From an uncultured Prevotellaceae bacterium (lineage in GTDB: Bacteria > Bacteroidota > Bacteroidia > Bacteroidales > Bacteroidaceae), in NCBI GenBank assembly GCA_946413885.1, contig CAMKMK010000148.1:1-5691 (forward strand): a stretch of 5,691 nucleotides of DNA, in the 5' to 3' direction. A model generated the notes under the pieces. The model was given only the letters and a program-made list of their open reading frames with translations. It ran no database searches and was not told the DNA's origin. Shown piece after piece: positions 1 to 5,691 of this stretch (positions are counted from its first letter, which is position 1; every line of letters begins with the position of its first letter). A program made the translations under genes and the position numbers.

Positions 1-713
1 CCAAACTCAGGAGCTGTGTGGTTGGCATTATACATCATATAGTATCTGCCTCGATATTTGATGACGAAAGGTCCCTCTGCCACGCGGTTATCCAACGTCT
101 CCCAAGTTCCAACTTGGCTGGAGAACTGCTGAACGGCATCGTTAGCGAAGGAGAAATCCTGATTGAGTTCACGTCCCCAGATGGTATTCCCGTCTGTAAA
201 CTTCACCATGTAGAGATAGAGTCGTCCGTCCTCATCCTGAAAAACGTGAGGATCGATACGGTTTTCGTACCATTGATCCTGACGAACCTCCTGAAAAGGG
301 CCTTCGATGGAGGGTGAAGTGGCATGAGTGATGTGTACGATATGGCGATCTTTACCCCAATAATTGACGCTGAAAAGAAGATGGAAGAGCCCTCCGCTGT
401 AGATGATGTCATCGGCATGCACCTGATTGTTCTTGGCTCCCGTTCCATGAGTCCATTCGTTGTCTAAGTCGAACACGTGGATACGTTGATTCCAATGGAG
501 AAGATCATCGCTGACAAAGAAATCGCCGTATGTGGCAACTCCGCCCAGATAATACTTGCCGGCATAGCGGATGCAACCAGCATCGGCCACGCCTCGCAGC
601 ACGGGATTCTCGTAGGTGTAGGACTGTTGGGCAGAGAGGACGAAGGGAAGGAGAAAAAGAAGCATTAGTAACTCAACTCTGGCTCTCTTCCAAAAAGAAG
701 ACGTATTATTCAT
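1..713 (-). CDS. GH43-type secreted glycoside hydrolase, N-terminal part
   Basis: I translated the minus strand by hand from the ATG at 713. It stays open for 237 codons to the left edge, so the C-terminal part is missing. Residues 1-28 form a signal peptide: a basic stretch (K9, R10, R12), a Leu-rich core, and a likely signal peptidase I site after LSA28 before QQ. There is no lipobox Cys, so a periplasmic or secreted enzyme is likely. The three acidic residues of the GH43 five-bladed beta-propeller are visible: D44 in VADAGCIRY (catalytic base), D154 in RIDPHVFQDEDG (pKa modulator) and E213 in VAEGPFVIKYRGRYYMMY (general acid). Their spacing fits the family. GH43 enzymes typically remove arabinose or xylose from plant glycans; the substrate here cannot be told. 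D44 is followed by Ala rather than the common Pro. No Shine-Dalgarno site or clear promoter is seen upstream. A related GH43-like propeller family (GH32/62/117 clan) is a less likely alternative. Confidence 0.85.
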   Translation of the reverse strand, partial: MNNTSSFWKRARVELLMLLFLLPFVLSAQQSYTYENPVLRGVADAGCIRYAGKYYLGGVATYGDFFVSDDLLHWNQRIHVFDLDNEWTHGTGAKNNQVHADDIIYSGGLFHLLFSVNYWGKDRHIVHITHATSPSIEGPFQEVRQDQWYENRIDPHVFQDEDGRLYLYMVKFTDGNTIWGRELNQDFSFANDAVQQFSSQVGTWETLDNRVAEGPFVIKYRGRYYMMYNANHTAPEF

Positions 714-778
714 GAGGGGAAATTTCGTTGAGAATGATGTGTTGGTTTGAGTATGTTTTTTATAGTGGTGGAAGACCT

Positions 779-809
779 AAAAGCGCCCCTCCGAACAGGG
801 AGAGGCGCT
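779..809 (-). terminator. Rho-independent terminator of the ROK kinase gene
   Basis: On the minus strand, 11-base arms (809-799 and 792-782) pair fully with one G-U wobble around a 6-base loop. The stem is GC-rich and is followed directly by four U (782-779). It lies 33 bases past the kinase stop codon. On the plus strand the wobble becomes a C-A mismatch and no U tract follows, so it works only leftward. The short U run makes full termination uncertain, and some read-through into the GH43 gene is possible. Confidence 0.75.
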
Positions 810-841
810 GATGCGTTGATTTGAATTCTCAAGGGGTGGAA

Positions 842-1813
842 TCAATCTTCCCAACCCAAAGCGCTTGCACCCAGCACGGCAGCATTGGCGTTCATGAGGC
901 CAGAAACCAAGAACTTGGCCTTTCCACGGAAGATCTTGAGAACCGTCTTGTCGTAAGCTTCCTTGATGGGGTTCATGATGAGATCGCCTGCCTTGCAGAG
1001 ACCGCCGAAGAAGATGAATGCCTCAGGGGAAGAGAAGGCTGCGAAATCGGCGCAAGCCTCACCCAGCATCTTGCCAGTAAACTGGAAGATCTCGTTGGCA
1101 ACCTCATCGCCCTTGCCGGCAGCGATAGATACGTCGAGTGACTCAATCTCATCCAGAGGCTTCTCGCGGAGCAGAGAAGGACGTTTGGTGCTGGTCAGGA
1201 TCTCGCGAGCTGTGCGTGCAACACCTGTAGCGGAGCAATAAGCTTCCAAGCAACCCAAGCGGCCACAACCGCAGGGACGGCCTTTTCCAGTACGATCCAT
1301 GATGACGTGACCCAACTCGCCAGCGAAACCATCAGAACCGTAAACCAACTGGCCATTGATGACGATACCAGAACCTACACCTGTACCCAAGGTGATAACG
1401 ATAAAGTTCTTCATACCACGAGCGGCACCATAAGCCATCTCACCCATAGCGGCAGCATTGGCATCGTTGGTCAGCTTAACGGGAATGCCGATTTTCTCCT
1501 TGAACATTTCTGCCAGAGGAATGATACCCTCGTGAGCCCAAGGAAGATTGGGAGCGAACTCGATGGTTCCATTGTAGTAGTTACCATTGGGAGCGCCGAT
1601 GCCCATACCCTGAATCTGTTCAGTACCACCTACTTGCTGAAGCAAAGGTTTCATGCACTCCACACCAGCCTCAACAAACTGCTCGGCAGTCCTGTATTGC
1701 TGGGTCTTGATGGAATTCTCGGCAACAACTTCACCACGCGCGTTAACAACTCCAAAAACAGTGTTGGTTCCACCCAGGTCAACACCAATCACATAAGGTT
1801 TTACTTTGTCCAT
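842..1813 (-). CDS. ROK-family sugar kinase, probable glucokinase
   Basis: The 323-residue protein is full length for a ROK kinase and should phosphorylate a hexose, most likely glucose, at O6 with ATP in the cytoplasm. The sequence shows the N-terminal phosphate-binding loop GVDLGGTNTVFG (residues 10-21), sugar-binding and catalytic NDANAAAMGE with D117 as the base, the second phosphate motif LGTGVGSG (142-149), and the ROK signature from E166: GELGH with H169, then CGCGRLGC with C181, C183 and C188. These are the usual zinc ligands, followed by E190. A C-terminal FFGG adenosine-binding motif is present. The zinc motif and lack of an N-terminal helix-turn-helix argue for an enzyme, not a NagC/XylR-type repressor. 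Motifs cannot exclude another hexose such as mannose, fructose, allose or an amino sugar. It has its own promoter (1857-1864) and terminator (779-809), so it is probably monocistronic. No Shine-Dalgarno site precedes the ATG, which is common in Bacteroidetes. Confidence 0.93.
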   Translation of the reverse strand: MDKVKPYVIGVDLGGTNTVFGVVNARGEVVAENSIKTQQYRTAEQFVEAGVECMKPLLQQVGGTEQIQGMGIGAPNGNYYNGTIEFAPNLPWAHEGIIPLAEMFKEKIGIPVKLTNDANAAAMGEMAYGAARGMKNFIVITLGTGVGSGIVINGQLVYGSDGFAGELGHVIMDRTGKGRPCGCGRLGCLEAYCSATGVARTAREILTSTKRPSLLREKPLDEIESLDVSIAAGKGDEVANEIFQFTGKMLGEACADFAAFSSPEAFIFFGGLCKAGDLIMNPIKEAYDKTVLKIFRGKAKFLVSGLMNANAAVLGASALGWED

Positions 1814-1827
1814 AATATTAGTTAGTT

Positions 1828-1843
1828 AGAATTAGTGAATTCT
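1828..1843. repeat. Short inverted repeat in the ROK kinase leader
   Basis: AGAATT and AATTCT are perfect 6-base arms around a 4-base spacer (1834-1837). It lies between the predicted transcription start near 1850 and the kinase start codon at 1813. It could be a small operator or a weak leader hairpin. An AT-rich repeat this short can arise by chance, so a function is not established. Confidence 0.35.
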
Positions 1844-1856
1844 TGGTTGTTCTGTA

Positions 1857-1864
1857 CAAAGGTA
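1857..1864 (-). promoter_or_regulatory. Bacteroidetes-type -7 promoter box for the ROK kinase gene
   Basis: Read on the minus strand this is TACCTTTG, a perfect match to the Bacteroidetes TAnnTTTG -7 element. The expected -33 zone about 20 bases upstream holds GGTTTTTT, which is T-rich but not a perfect TTTG. Transcription would start near 1850, giving a leader of about 37 bases before the ATG at 1813. Confidence 0.75.
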
Positions 1865-1887
1865 GCAATTTCATTTTAAAAAACCGC

Positions 1888-1906
1888 ACTTTTTGGTACA
1901 AAAAGT
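1888..1906. promoter_or_regulatory. Perfect 19-bp palindrome, candidate operator in the divergent promoter region
   Basis: ACTTTTTG and CAAAAAGT are perfect 8-base arms around the spacer GTA (1896-1898). The site lies just upstream of the -33 zone of the kinase promoter and between the two divergent genes. It is AT-rich with no U-tract arrangement typical of a terminator, so a dimeric regulator binding site is the better reading. The regulator is not known and no regulator gene is in the window. Confidence 0.45.
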
Positions 1907-1928
1907 ATGATAACTCGAAAAAAATATC

Positions 1929-1936
1929 GAAATTTG
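1929..1936 (+). promoter_or_regulatory. Weak candidate -7 box for the exporter operon
   Basis: GAAATTTG matches TAnnTTTG except for the first base. If used, transcription would begin close to 1943, almost at the ATG at 1946, giving a nearly leaderless mRNA. No convincing -33 TTTG sits at the right distance. It is the best match on the plus strand between 1814 and 1945, but it is weak. Confidence 0.25.
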
Positions 1937-1945
1937 CACCACTTT

Positions 1946-2593
1946 ATGTGGATAGATCCATTATTAACACTCGAGCTTATCCTGAAAGGACTGATAGTGG
2001 GCATCGTTGCAAGTGCTCCAATGGGTCCGGTAGGTGTGCTGACAGTTCAGCGTACCCTGAATAAGGGACGATGGTACGGATTTGTTACTGGAGTAGGCGC
2101 TTCCCTGAGTGACATTATCTATGCCATCGTGACGGGTTTGGGCCTAAGTCTTGTGATGGATTTTGTGGAAAAGGGTTCCGCCATGTTCTGGATAAAATTG
2201 GCTGGAGGTGTGATGCTCTTCCTTTTCGGATTGTGGACCTTCAAGACAAAACCTGCTCCTCTTCGCCCTAAAAGCAAACAAAAAGGAACGTTTGCCCATA
2301 ATTTCCTGACAGGTTTTCTGGTTACCTTGAGCAATCCCCTCATCGTGTTCCTTTTCCTGGCTCTCTTCGCACGCTTCGGATTCATTGTGTCGGATCATCC
2401 GATAGAACAGTTTCTGGGTTATCTGGCCATTGTGGCAGGTGCTTTATTCTGGTGGCTGGGCTTGACAGGTTTTATCGATAAGGTGCGTTCGCGATTTCAT
2501 GTGGAGGCAATCGGGTTGCTGAACAAGGCAATCGGAATCGCGGTAATGCTGGCTTCTTTGGTCGGACTTATCTTCATCGTGACACAGAAATAA
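1946..2593 (+). CDS. LysE/RhtB-family membrane exporter
   Basis: The protein has 215 residues from the ATG at 1946, normal for LysE/RhtB exporters, which move amino acids or related small molecules out across the inner membrane. Six hydrophobic segments are visible, roughly at residues 8-31, 43-70, 78-98, 118-146, 157-178 and 188-212. Family landmarks are APMGPVG (24-30) in helix 1, GASLSDIIY (51-59) in helix 2, and SNPLIVFLFLALF (129-141) in helix 4. A lysine- and arginine-rich loop (about 99-117) lies between helices 3 and 4 and is probably cytoplasmic. An in-frame ATG at 1907 would add 13 residues. I prefer 1946 because family members start just before helix 1, the extra residues are polar and basic, and the 1907 codon abuts a perfect palindrome in the regulatory region. 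Neither start has a Shine-Dalgarno site. It is the first gene of the rightward cluster, with 7 bases to the next gene. The substrate cannot be predicted. Confidence 0.87.
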   Translation: MWIDPLLTLELILKGLIVGIVASAPMGPVGVLTVQRTLNKGRWYGFVTGVGASLSDIIYAIVTGLGLSLVMDFVEKGSAMFWIKLAGGVMLFLFGLWTFKTKPAPLRPKSKQKGTFAHNFLTGFLVTLSNPLIVFLFLALFARFGFIVSDHPIEQFLGYLAIVAGALFWWLGLTGFIDKVRSRFHVEAIGLLNKAIGIAVMLASLVGLIFIVTQK

Positions 2594-2600
2594 GAGATTC

Positions 2601-3125
2601 ATGTTCATTGCGAGGAAACTGAGAGAGAAGAATATTACGGGCTATGTGATATATATGTATCAGGTTGAGGATGTGATACGTGCCTACAATTTGGATTTGG
2701 ATCGCATCAGGCAGGAGTATTTGCCTCGCTTTCACTATTCGCTGGAACAGGAAGAAGAGGTGGCTGAATGGTATGGTAACCTGATTAGGATGATGCGTGA
2801 AGAGAATGTTCAGGGGAAAGGACATGTGCAGGTGGTGAGAAATACGCTGATTCTGCTGGCTGACCGTCATGCAGAACTCTTGCTCGATCCTAAGCAGCCA
2901 TTCTATAGTGCAGCTTATTACAAGGCGCTGCCCTCTATCGTAGAACTGCGTACACATGGGTTGAACCGCGAAAAGAACGAGATAGAGAACTGTTTGGATG
3001 CTGTTTATGGGGTGACCCTTCTAATGATGGAAGGAAAACCTGTTTCAGAAGAGACCCTGCAAGCCATTCAGCCTATCACTCATCTTTTGGAAATCCTTTC
3101 CCAACTGTATCAGGAAAAAGATTAG
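2601..3125 (+). CDS. DUF4924-type protein of unknown function
   Basis: This 174-residue protein resembles, from memory, the DUF4924 family found in Bacteroidetes; its function is not known. It has no signal peptide or membrane segment and is probably cytoplasmic. The composition suggests a mostly helical fold. Likely conserved features are the N-terminal YMYQVEDVIRAYNLD (18-32), EWYGNLIRMM (56-65), GKGHVQ (72-77), the aromatic FYSAAYYKALP (101-111), IVELR (113-117), and EIENCLDAVYG (127-137). The aromatic patch plus scattered acidic residues could form a ligand or protein interface, but no catalytic motif is recognised. The gene starts 7 bases after the exporter gene and ends 44 bases before prfC, so it is very probably co-transcribed with both. 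The GTG or TTG alternatives are not needed, since this ATG begins directly with the typical N-terminus (MFIARKLREKNI). Confidence 0.85.
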   Translation: MFIARKLREKNITGYVIYMYQVEDVIRAYNLDLDRIRQEYLPRFHYSLEQEEEVAEWYGNLIRMMREENVQGKGHVQVVRNTLILLADRHAELLLDPKQPFYSAAYYKALPSIVELRTHGLNREKNEIENCLDAVYGVTLLMMEGKPVSEETLQAIQPITHLLEILSQLYQEKD

Positions 3126-3133
3126 TTTCCTGA
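3110..3133 (+). repeat. Inverted repeat spanning the DUF4924 stop codon
   Basis: TCAGGAAA (3110-3117) and TTTCCTGA (3126-3133) are perfect 8-base arms with an 8-base loop that contains the TAG stop (3123-3125). The stem has only three GC pairs and no U tract follows, so it is not a standard terminator. It could be a processing or stability element between the DUF4924 gene and prfC, or chance. Confidence 0.4.
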
Positions 3134-3169
3134 GAATTAGAATAAGTAGAGGTAGAAAAGATTGTATAA

Positions 3170-4738
3170 ATGAATAAGGAATTAGAGAGAAGAAGGACGT
3201 TTGCCATCATTTCGCATCCTGATGCGGGAAAGACGACGCTGACAGAAAAGCTGCTTTTGTTTGGAGGACAGATACAGGTAGCAGGTGCTGTGAAGAGTAA
3301 CAAGATAAGGAAAACGGCCACCAGCGACTGGATGGAAATAGAAAAACAGCGTGGTATTTCTGTTACAACAAGTGTCATGGAGTTTGATTACGAAGGATAC
3401 AAGGTAAACATCCTGGATACTCCAGGCCATCAGGACTTCGCTGAGGATACTTTCCGCACACTTACGGCTGTGGATAGTGTCATAATCGTAGTGGATGGGG
3501 CAAAGGGCGTGGAGGCTCAGACACGAAAACTGATGACGGTATGTCGTATGAGGAAGACGCCTGTGATTATCTTTATCAACAAGATGGACCGCGAAGGAAA
3601 AGATCCTTTCGACTTGTTGGACGAGTTGGAGCAGGAGTTGCAGATCAAAGTGCGTCCTCTGAGCTGGCCTATCAATCAGGGCGCCAAGTTCAAGGGTGTC
3701 TACAATATATACGAACATAATCTGAACATCTTCACTCCTGATAAGCAGAAAGTGACGGAAAAGGTAGAGGTTGACATCGATTCACAGGACCTGGAGGCTC
3801 ATGTGGGAGAGCGCGATGCAGAGAAACTTAGGGATGACTTGGAACTGTTGGATGGTGTTTATCCTTCATTTGAGGTTGATTCTTATCTGGAAGCAGAGGT
3901 AGCTCCCGTTTTCTTCGGTTCTGCTTTAAACAACTTCGGCGTACAGGAATTGTTGGATTGCTTTGTCAGGATAGCCCCTTCTCCACGTCCCGTTGTAGCT
4001 GAGGAACGTATTGTTTCTCCTGAAGAACCTAATTTCACGGGTTTCATCTTTAAAATAACGGCCAATATCGACCCAAATCATCGCAGTTGTATCGCATTTT
4101 GCAAGGTTTGCTCAGGAAAATTTGTCAGAAACGCTCCTTATCTTCATGCACGCAATGGCAAAACGTTGCGTTTCAGCAGTCCCACCCAATTTATGGCGCA
4201 ACGCAAAGAAACTATTGATGAGGCTTGGCCTGGTGATATCGTGGGCTTGCCTGATAATGGTATTTTCAAGATAGGCGACACGTTGACTGAGGGTGAGCTT
4301 CTCCACTTCCGTGGCTTACCCAGTTTCTCTCCTGAGATGTTTAAGTATATAGAAAATGCTGACCCCATGAAGACGAAGCAACTGGAGAAAGGTATCAACC
4401 AGTTGATGGATGAGGGTGTGGCTCAGTTGTTCATAAATCAGTTCAATAATCGTAAGATTATAGGGACGGTAGGGCAGTTGCAGTTTGAGGTTATCCAATA
4501 TCGATTGGAGAATGAATACAATGCTAAATGTCGTTGGGAACCCGTGAGCTTGTACAAGGCATGTTGGATAGAGAGTGACGATATGGCTCAATTAGAGTCT
4601 TTCAAGAAGCGCAAGTTCCAGTATATGGCAAAGGATCGCGAGGATCGAGATGTCTTCTTGGCAGATAGTGGTTACATGTTGAGCATGGCGCAGCAGGACT
4701 TTGAACATATTAAGTTTCATTTTACAAGCGAGTTTTAA
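3170..4738 (+). CDS. prfC: Peptide chain release factor 3 (RF3)
   Basis: RF3 is a translational GTPase that removes RF1 or RF2 from the ribosome after peptide release. The 522-residue length is close to the E. coli protein (529). The GTPase motifs are all intact: G1 SHPDAGKTT (15-23), G2 RGISVTTS (61-68), G3 DTPGHQDF (83-90), G4 NKMD (137-140) and G5 SAL (251-253). The stretch KSNKIRKTATSDWMEIEKQR (42-61) before G2 is characteristic of RF3 and separates it from EF-G and EF-Tu. Domain 2 (beta-barrel, about 280-380) and the C-terminal domain with GTVGQLQFEVIQYRLENEY also fit RF3. The ATG at 3170 gives the expected N-terminus MNKELERRRTFAIISHPDAGK. A purine-rich AGAGGT lies about 18 bases upstream, too far for a standard Shine-Dalgarno site. 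No promoter box is visible in the 44-base gap, so it is probably transcribed with the genes upstream. The next gene begins 2 bases after its stop codon. Confidence 0.97.
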   Translation: MNKELERRRTFAIISHPDAGKTTLTEKLLLFGGQIQVAGAVKSNKIRKTATSDWMEIEKQRGISVTTSVMEFDYEGYKVNILDTPGHQDFAEDTFRTLTAVDSVIIVVDGAKGVEAQTRKLMTVCRMRKTPVIIFINKMDREGKDPFDLLDELEQELQIKVRPLSWPINQGAKFKGVYNIYEHNLNIFTPDKQKVTEKVEVDIDSQDLEAHVGERDAEKLRDDLELLDGVYPSFEVDSYLEAEVAPVFFGSALNNFGVQELLDCFVRIAPSPRPVVAEERIVSPEEPNFTGFIFKITANIDPNHRSCIAFCKVCSGKFVRNAPYLHARNGKTLRFSSPTQFMAQRKETIDEAWPGDIVGLPDNGIFKIGDTLTEGELLHFRGLPSFSPEMFKYIENADPMKTKQLEKGINQLMDEGVAQLFINQFNNRKIIGTVGQLQFEVIQYRLENEYNAKCRWEPVSLYKACWIESDDMAQLESFKKRKFQYMAKDREDRDVFLADSGYMLSMAQQDFEHIKFHFTSEF

Positions 4739-4740
4739 AG

Positions 4741-5310
4741 ATGAATTGTGATATTGATTTGAGGAATGCGGTGGAATGTTTGCGACAGGGTGGCGTGATT
4801 CTTTATCCTACTGATACCATTTGGGGTATCGGATGCGATGCTACGAACGAGGCGGCGGTCAGACGTGTTTATGAGATAAAGAAGCGTGAGGACAACAAAG
4901 CTCTTATTTGCTTGGTAGACAGCGCTAACCGTATGCAGAGATACTTCCGCAATGTTCCTGAGGTAGCTTGGGATTTGGTAGATATGGCCAACAAGCCGTT
5001 GACCTTGATTTTGGATAACGCCGTGAATGTTGCGCCTAACTTGCTGGCAGAAGATGGAAGTTTGGCGATACGTGTTACTCACGAGGAGTTTAGCCGCCAG
5101 TTGTGTTACAAATTCCAGAAAGCCATCGTGAGCACCAGCGCCAATATGAGTGGAGAACCCTCACCTATGACGTTCTATGATATTTCTGATGAAATAAAGA
5201 ATCAGATGGATTATATCGTGAATTTTCGTCGAGGGGAAAAGGCTGGAGCATGTCCCAGCCAGATTCTAAAGTTAACCCAGGATGGTCAGGTGAGTATTAT
5301 TAGAAAGTAG
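4741..5310 (+). CDS. tsaC: TsaC/Sua5-type L-threonylcarbamoyladenylate synthase
   Basis: The 189-residue protein consists of a single YrdC domain, the length of E. coli TsaC, without the extra C-terminal domain of Sua5. The family makes L-threonylcarbamoyl-AMP from threonine, bicarbonate and ATP; the TsaBDE machinery then transfers the carbamoyl group to A37 of ANN-decoding tRNAs (t6A). Visible motifs are YPTDTIWGIGCDA (22-34), the KxR motif at K47 and R49, PLTLIL (86-91), IRVTHEEF (110-117) and the nucleotide-binding STSANMSGEP (131-140). The segment after KxR (EDNKALICLV) lacks the Pro common in other phyla, and PSQILKL (172-178) replaces the usual PSTIVDL. I believe both are normal for Bacteroidales. 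The gene starts 2 bases after prfC, which suggests translational coupling. The paralogue YciO, whose role is less certain, is the main alternative, so the t6A assignment is likely but not proven. Confidence 0.88.
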   Translation: MNCDIDLRNAVECLRQGGVILYPTDTIWGIGCDATNEAAVRRVYEIKKREDNKALICLVDSANRMQRYFRNVPEVAWDLVDMANKPLTLILDNAVNVAPNLLAEDGSLAIRVTHEEFSRQLCYKFQKAIVSTSANMSGEPSPMTFYDISDEIKNQMDYIVNFRRGEKAGACPSQILKLTQDGQVSIIRK

Positions 5311-5335
5311 GAAACAGAAAGGCGGGCCAGGAAAG

Positions 5336-5691
5336 ATGTTTAGTTCACGTAATGTAATGGCTGCCATCCTGAGATGGCGCAGACGCTACCTCAGTTACAA
5401 CCAGTTTCTCATCATCATCAGTTTTTTTGTTGGTGTCTTTATTGCATTGGCAGCTCTATTGCTGAAATGGATGATTGGCAGGATAGAATATTTGCTCACT
5501 TATCAATTCCATGCCGAACATGCCAACTGGCTTTTCTTGGTATATCCTGTGATTGGCATTTATTTAACGATGCTTTTCATTCGCTATGTGGTGAGAGACG
5601 ACATCAGTCATGGTGTGACAAAAATTCTTTTTGCTATTGCTCGAAAACAAAGTCTGATACGTCGCCACAATATTTGGAGCAGCGTAGTAGC
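5336..5691 (+). CDS. Clc-family chloride channel or transporter, N-terminal part
   Basis: The frame is open from the ATG at 5336 to the right edge (118 full codons), so only the first helices are present. After a basic N-terminus (R13, R15-R17), two hydrophobic segments are seen at about 24-47 and 65-86, followed by RYVVRDDISHGVTKILFAIA. This matches the start of Clc proteins, in which helix B is followed by the first anion-selectivity loop. The usual GSGIP is replaced here by ISHGV (90-94), with S91 in the likely position of the conserved serine. I recall this variant from Bacteroidales homologues. Whether it conducts chloride passively or exchanges it for protons cannot be judged, because the gating and proton glutamates lie beyond the window. 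The start lies 25 bases after the tsaC stop, and a purine run AGGAAAG sits directly before the ATG. A second ATG at 5357 is possible but would cut the basic N-terminus. Confidence 0.85.
   Translation, partial: MFSSRNVMAAILRWRRRYLSYNQFLIIISFFVGVFIALAALLLKWMIGRIEYLLTYQFHAEHANWLFLVYPVIGIYLTMLFIRYVVRDDISHGVTKILFAIARKQSLIRRHNIWSSVV

Noticed and set aside
18..668. Several open frames on the plus strand in the first 700 bases
   Set aside because: The minus strand carries a GH43 protein with signal peptide and all three catalytic acids over the same bases, so these are shadows.
714..781. Promoter for the GH43 gene
   Set aside because: I searched the minus strand for TAnnTTTG and found none; only an AT-rich CTATAAAA stretch is present, which is too weak to annotate.
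782..809. Bidirectional terminator
   Set aside because: On the plus strand the stem has a C-A mismatch, is not followed by a U tract, and no plus-strand gene ends there.
1307..1825. 172-codon open frame on the plus strand opposite the ROK kinase
   Set aside because: It is antisense to a kinase with every family motif intact, and its translation shows no recognisable domain. Such mirror frames are common opposite strongly coding sequence.
2574..2957. 127-codon open frame on the minus strand over the DUF4924 gene
   Set aside because: It overlaps the better supported plus-strand gene and bridges the exporter-DUF4924 junction with no recognisable product.
3182..3718. 178-codon open frame on the minus strand inside prfC
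   Set aside because: It lies opposite the conserved GTPase domain of RF3 and its translation has no family features, so it is a shadow frame.
1..5691. CRISPR array, insertion sequence, tRNA or phage-like module
   Set aside because: No spaced direct repeats, transposase motifs, tRNA cloverleaf or phage proteins were seen on either strand.

Overview
The window looks like chromosomal DNA from a Bacteroidales bacterium, most likely Prevotellaceae or Bacteroidaceae. I infer this from a textbook Bacteroidetes -7 promoter box (TACCTTTG), the general absence of Shine-Dalgarno sites, and protein families typical of that order: a DUF4924-type protein, the Bacteroidales form of the Sua5/YrdC protein, and a Clc channel with a non-canonical selectivity loop. 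No mobile element, CRISPR array, tRNA or rRNA is visible. I regard it as ordinary core genome with a few regulatory details worth a second look, and I do not see a clearly new biological system.

Layout: the left third is read on the minus strand. It holds the N-terminal part of a secreted GH43-type glycoside hydrolase (1-713, running off the left edge), then a 128-bp gap with a rho-independent terminator (779-809), then a complete ROK-family sugar kinase (842-1813). The terminator belongs to the kinase, so kinase and hydrolase are probably separate transcripts, although both fit carbohydrate use: extracellular cleavage of a glycan side chain and phosphorylation of a released or imported sugar.

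A divergent intergenic region (1814-1945) separates this from the right two thirds. It contains the kinase promoter, a short inverted repeat in the kinase leader, a perfect 19-bp palindrome midway between the two gene starts, and a weak candidate promoter for the rightward genes.

The rightward genes form a tight cluster that looks like one operon: a LysE/RhtB-like exporter (1946-2593), a DUF4924-type protein of unknown function (2601-3125), peptide chain release factor 3 prfC (3170-4738), a TsaC/Sua5-type threonylcarbamoyl-AMP synthase (4741-5310) and the start of a Clc-family chloride channel or transporter (5336 to the right edge). The gaps are 7, 44, 2 and 25 bp. Two genes act in translation: RF3 recycles release factors, and TsaC supplies the precursor for the t6A37 tRNA modification. 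The DUF4924 protein between the exporter and prfC is therefore a candidate for a translation-linked or housekeeping role, but that is inference from position only.
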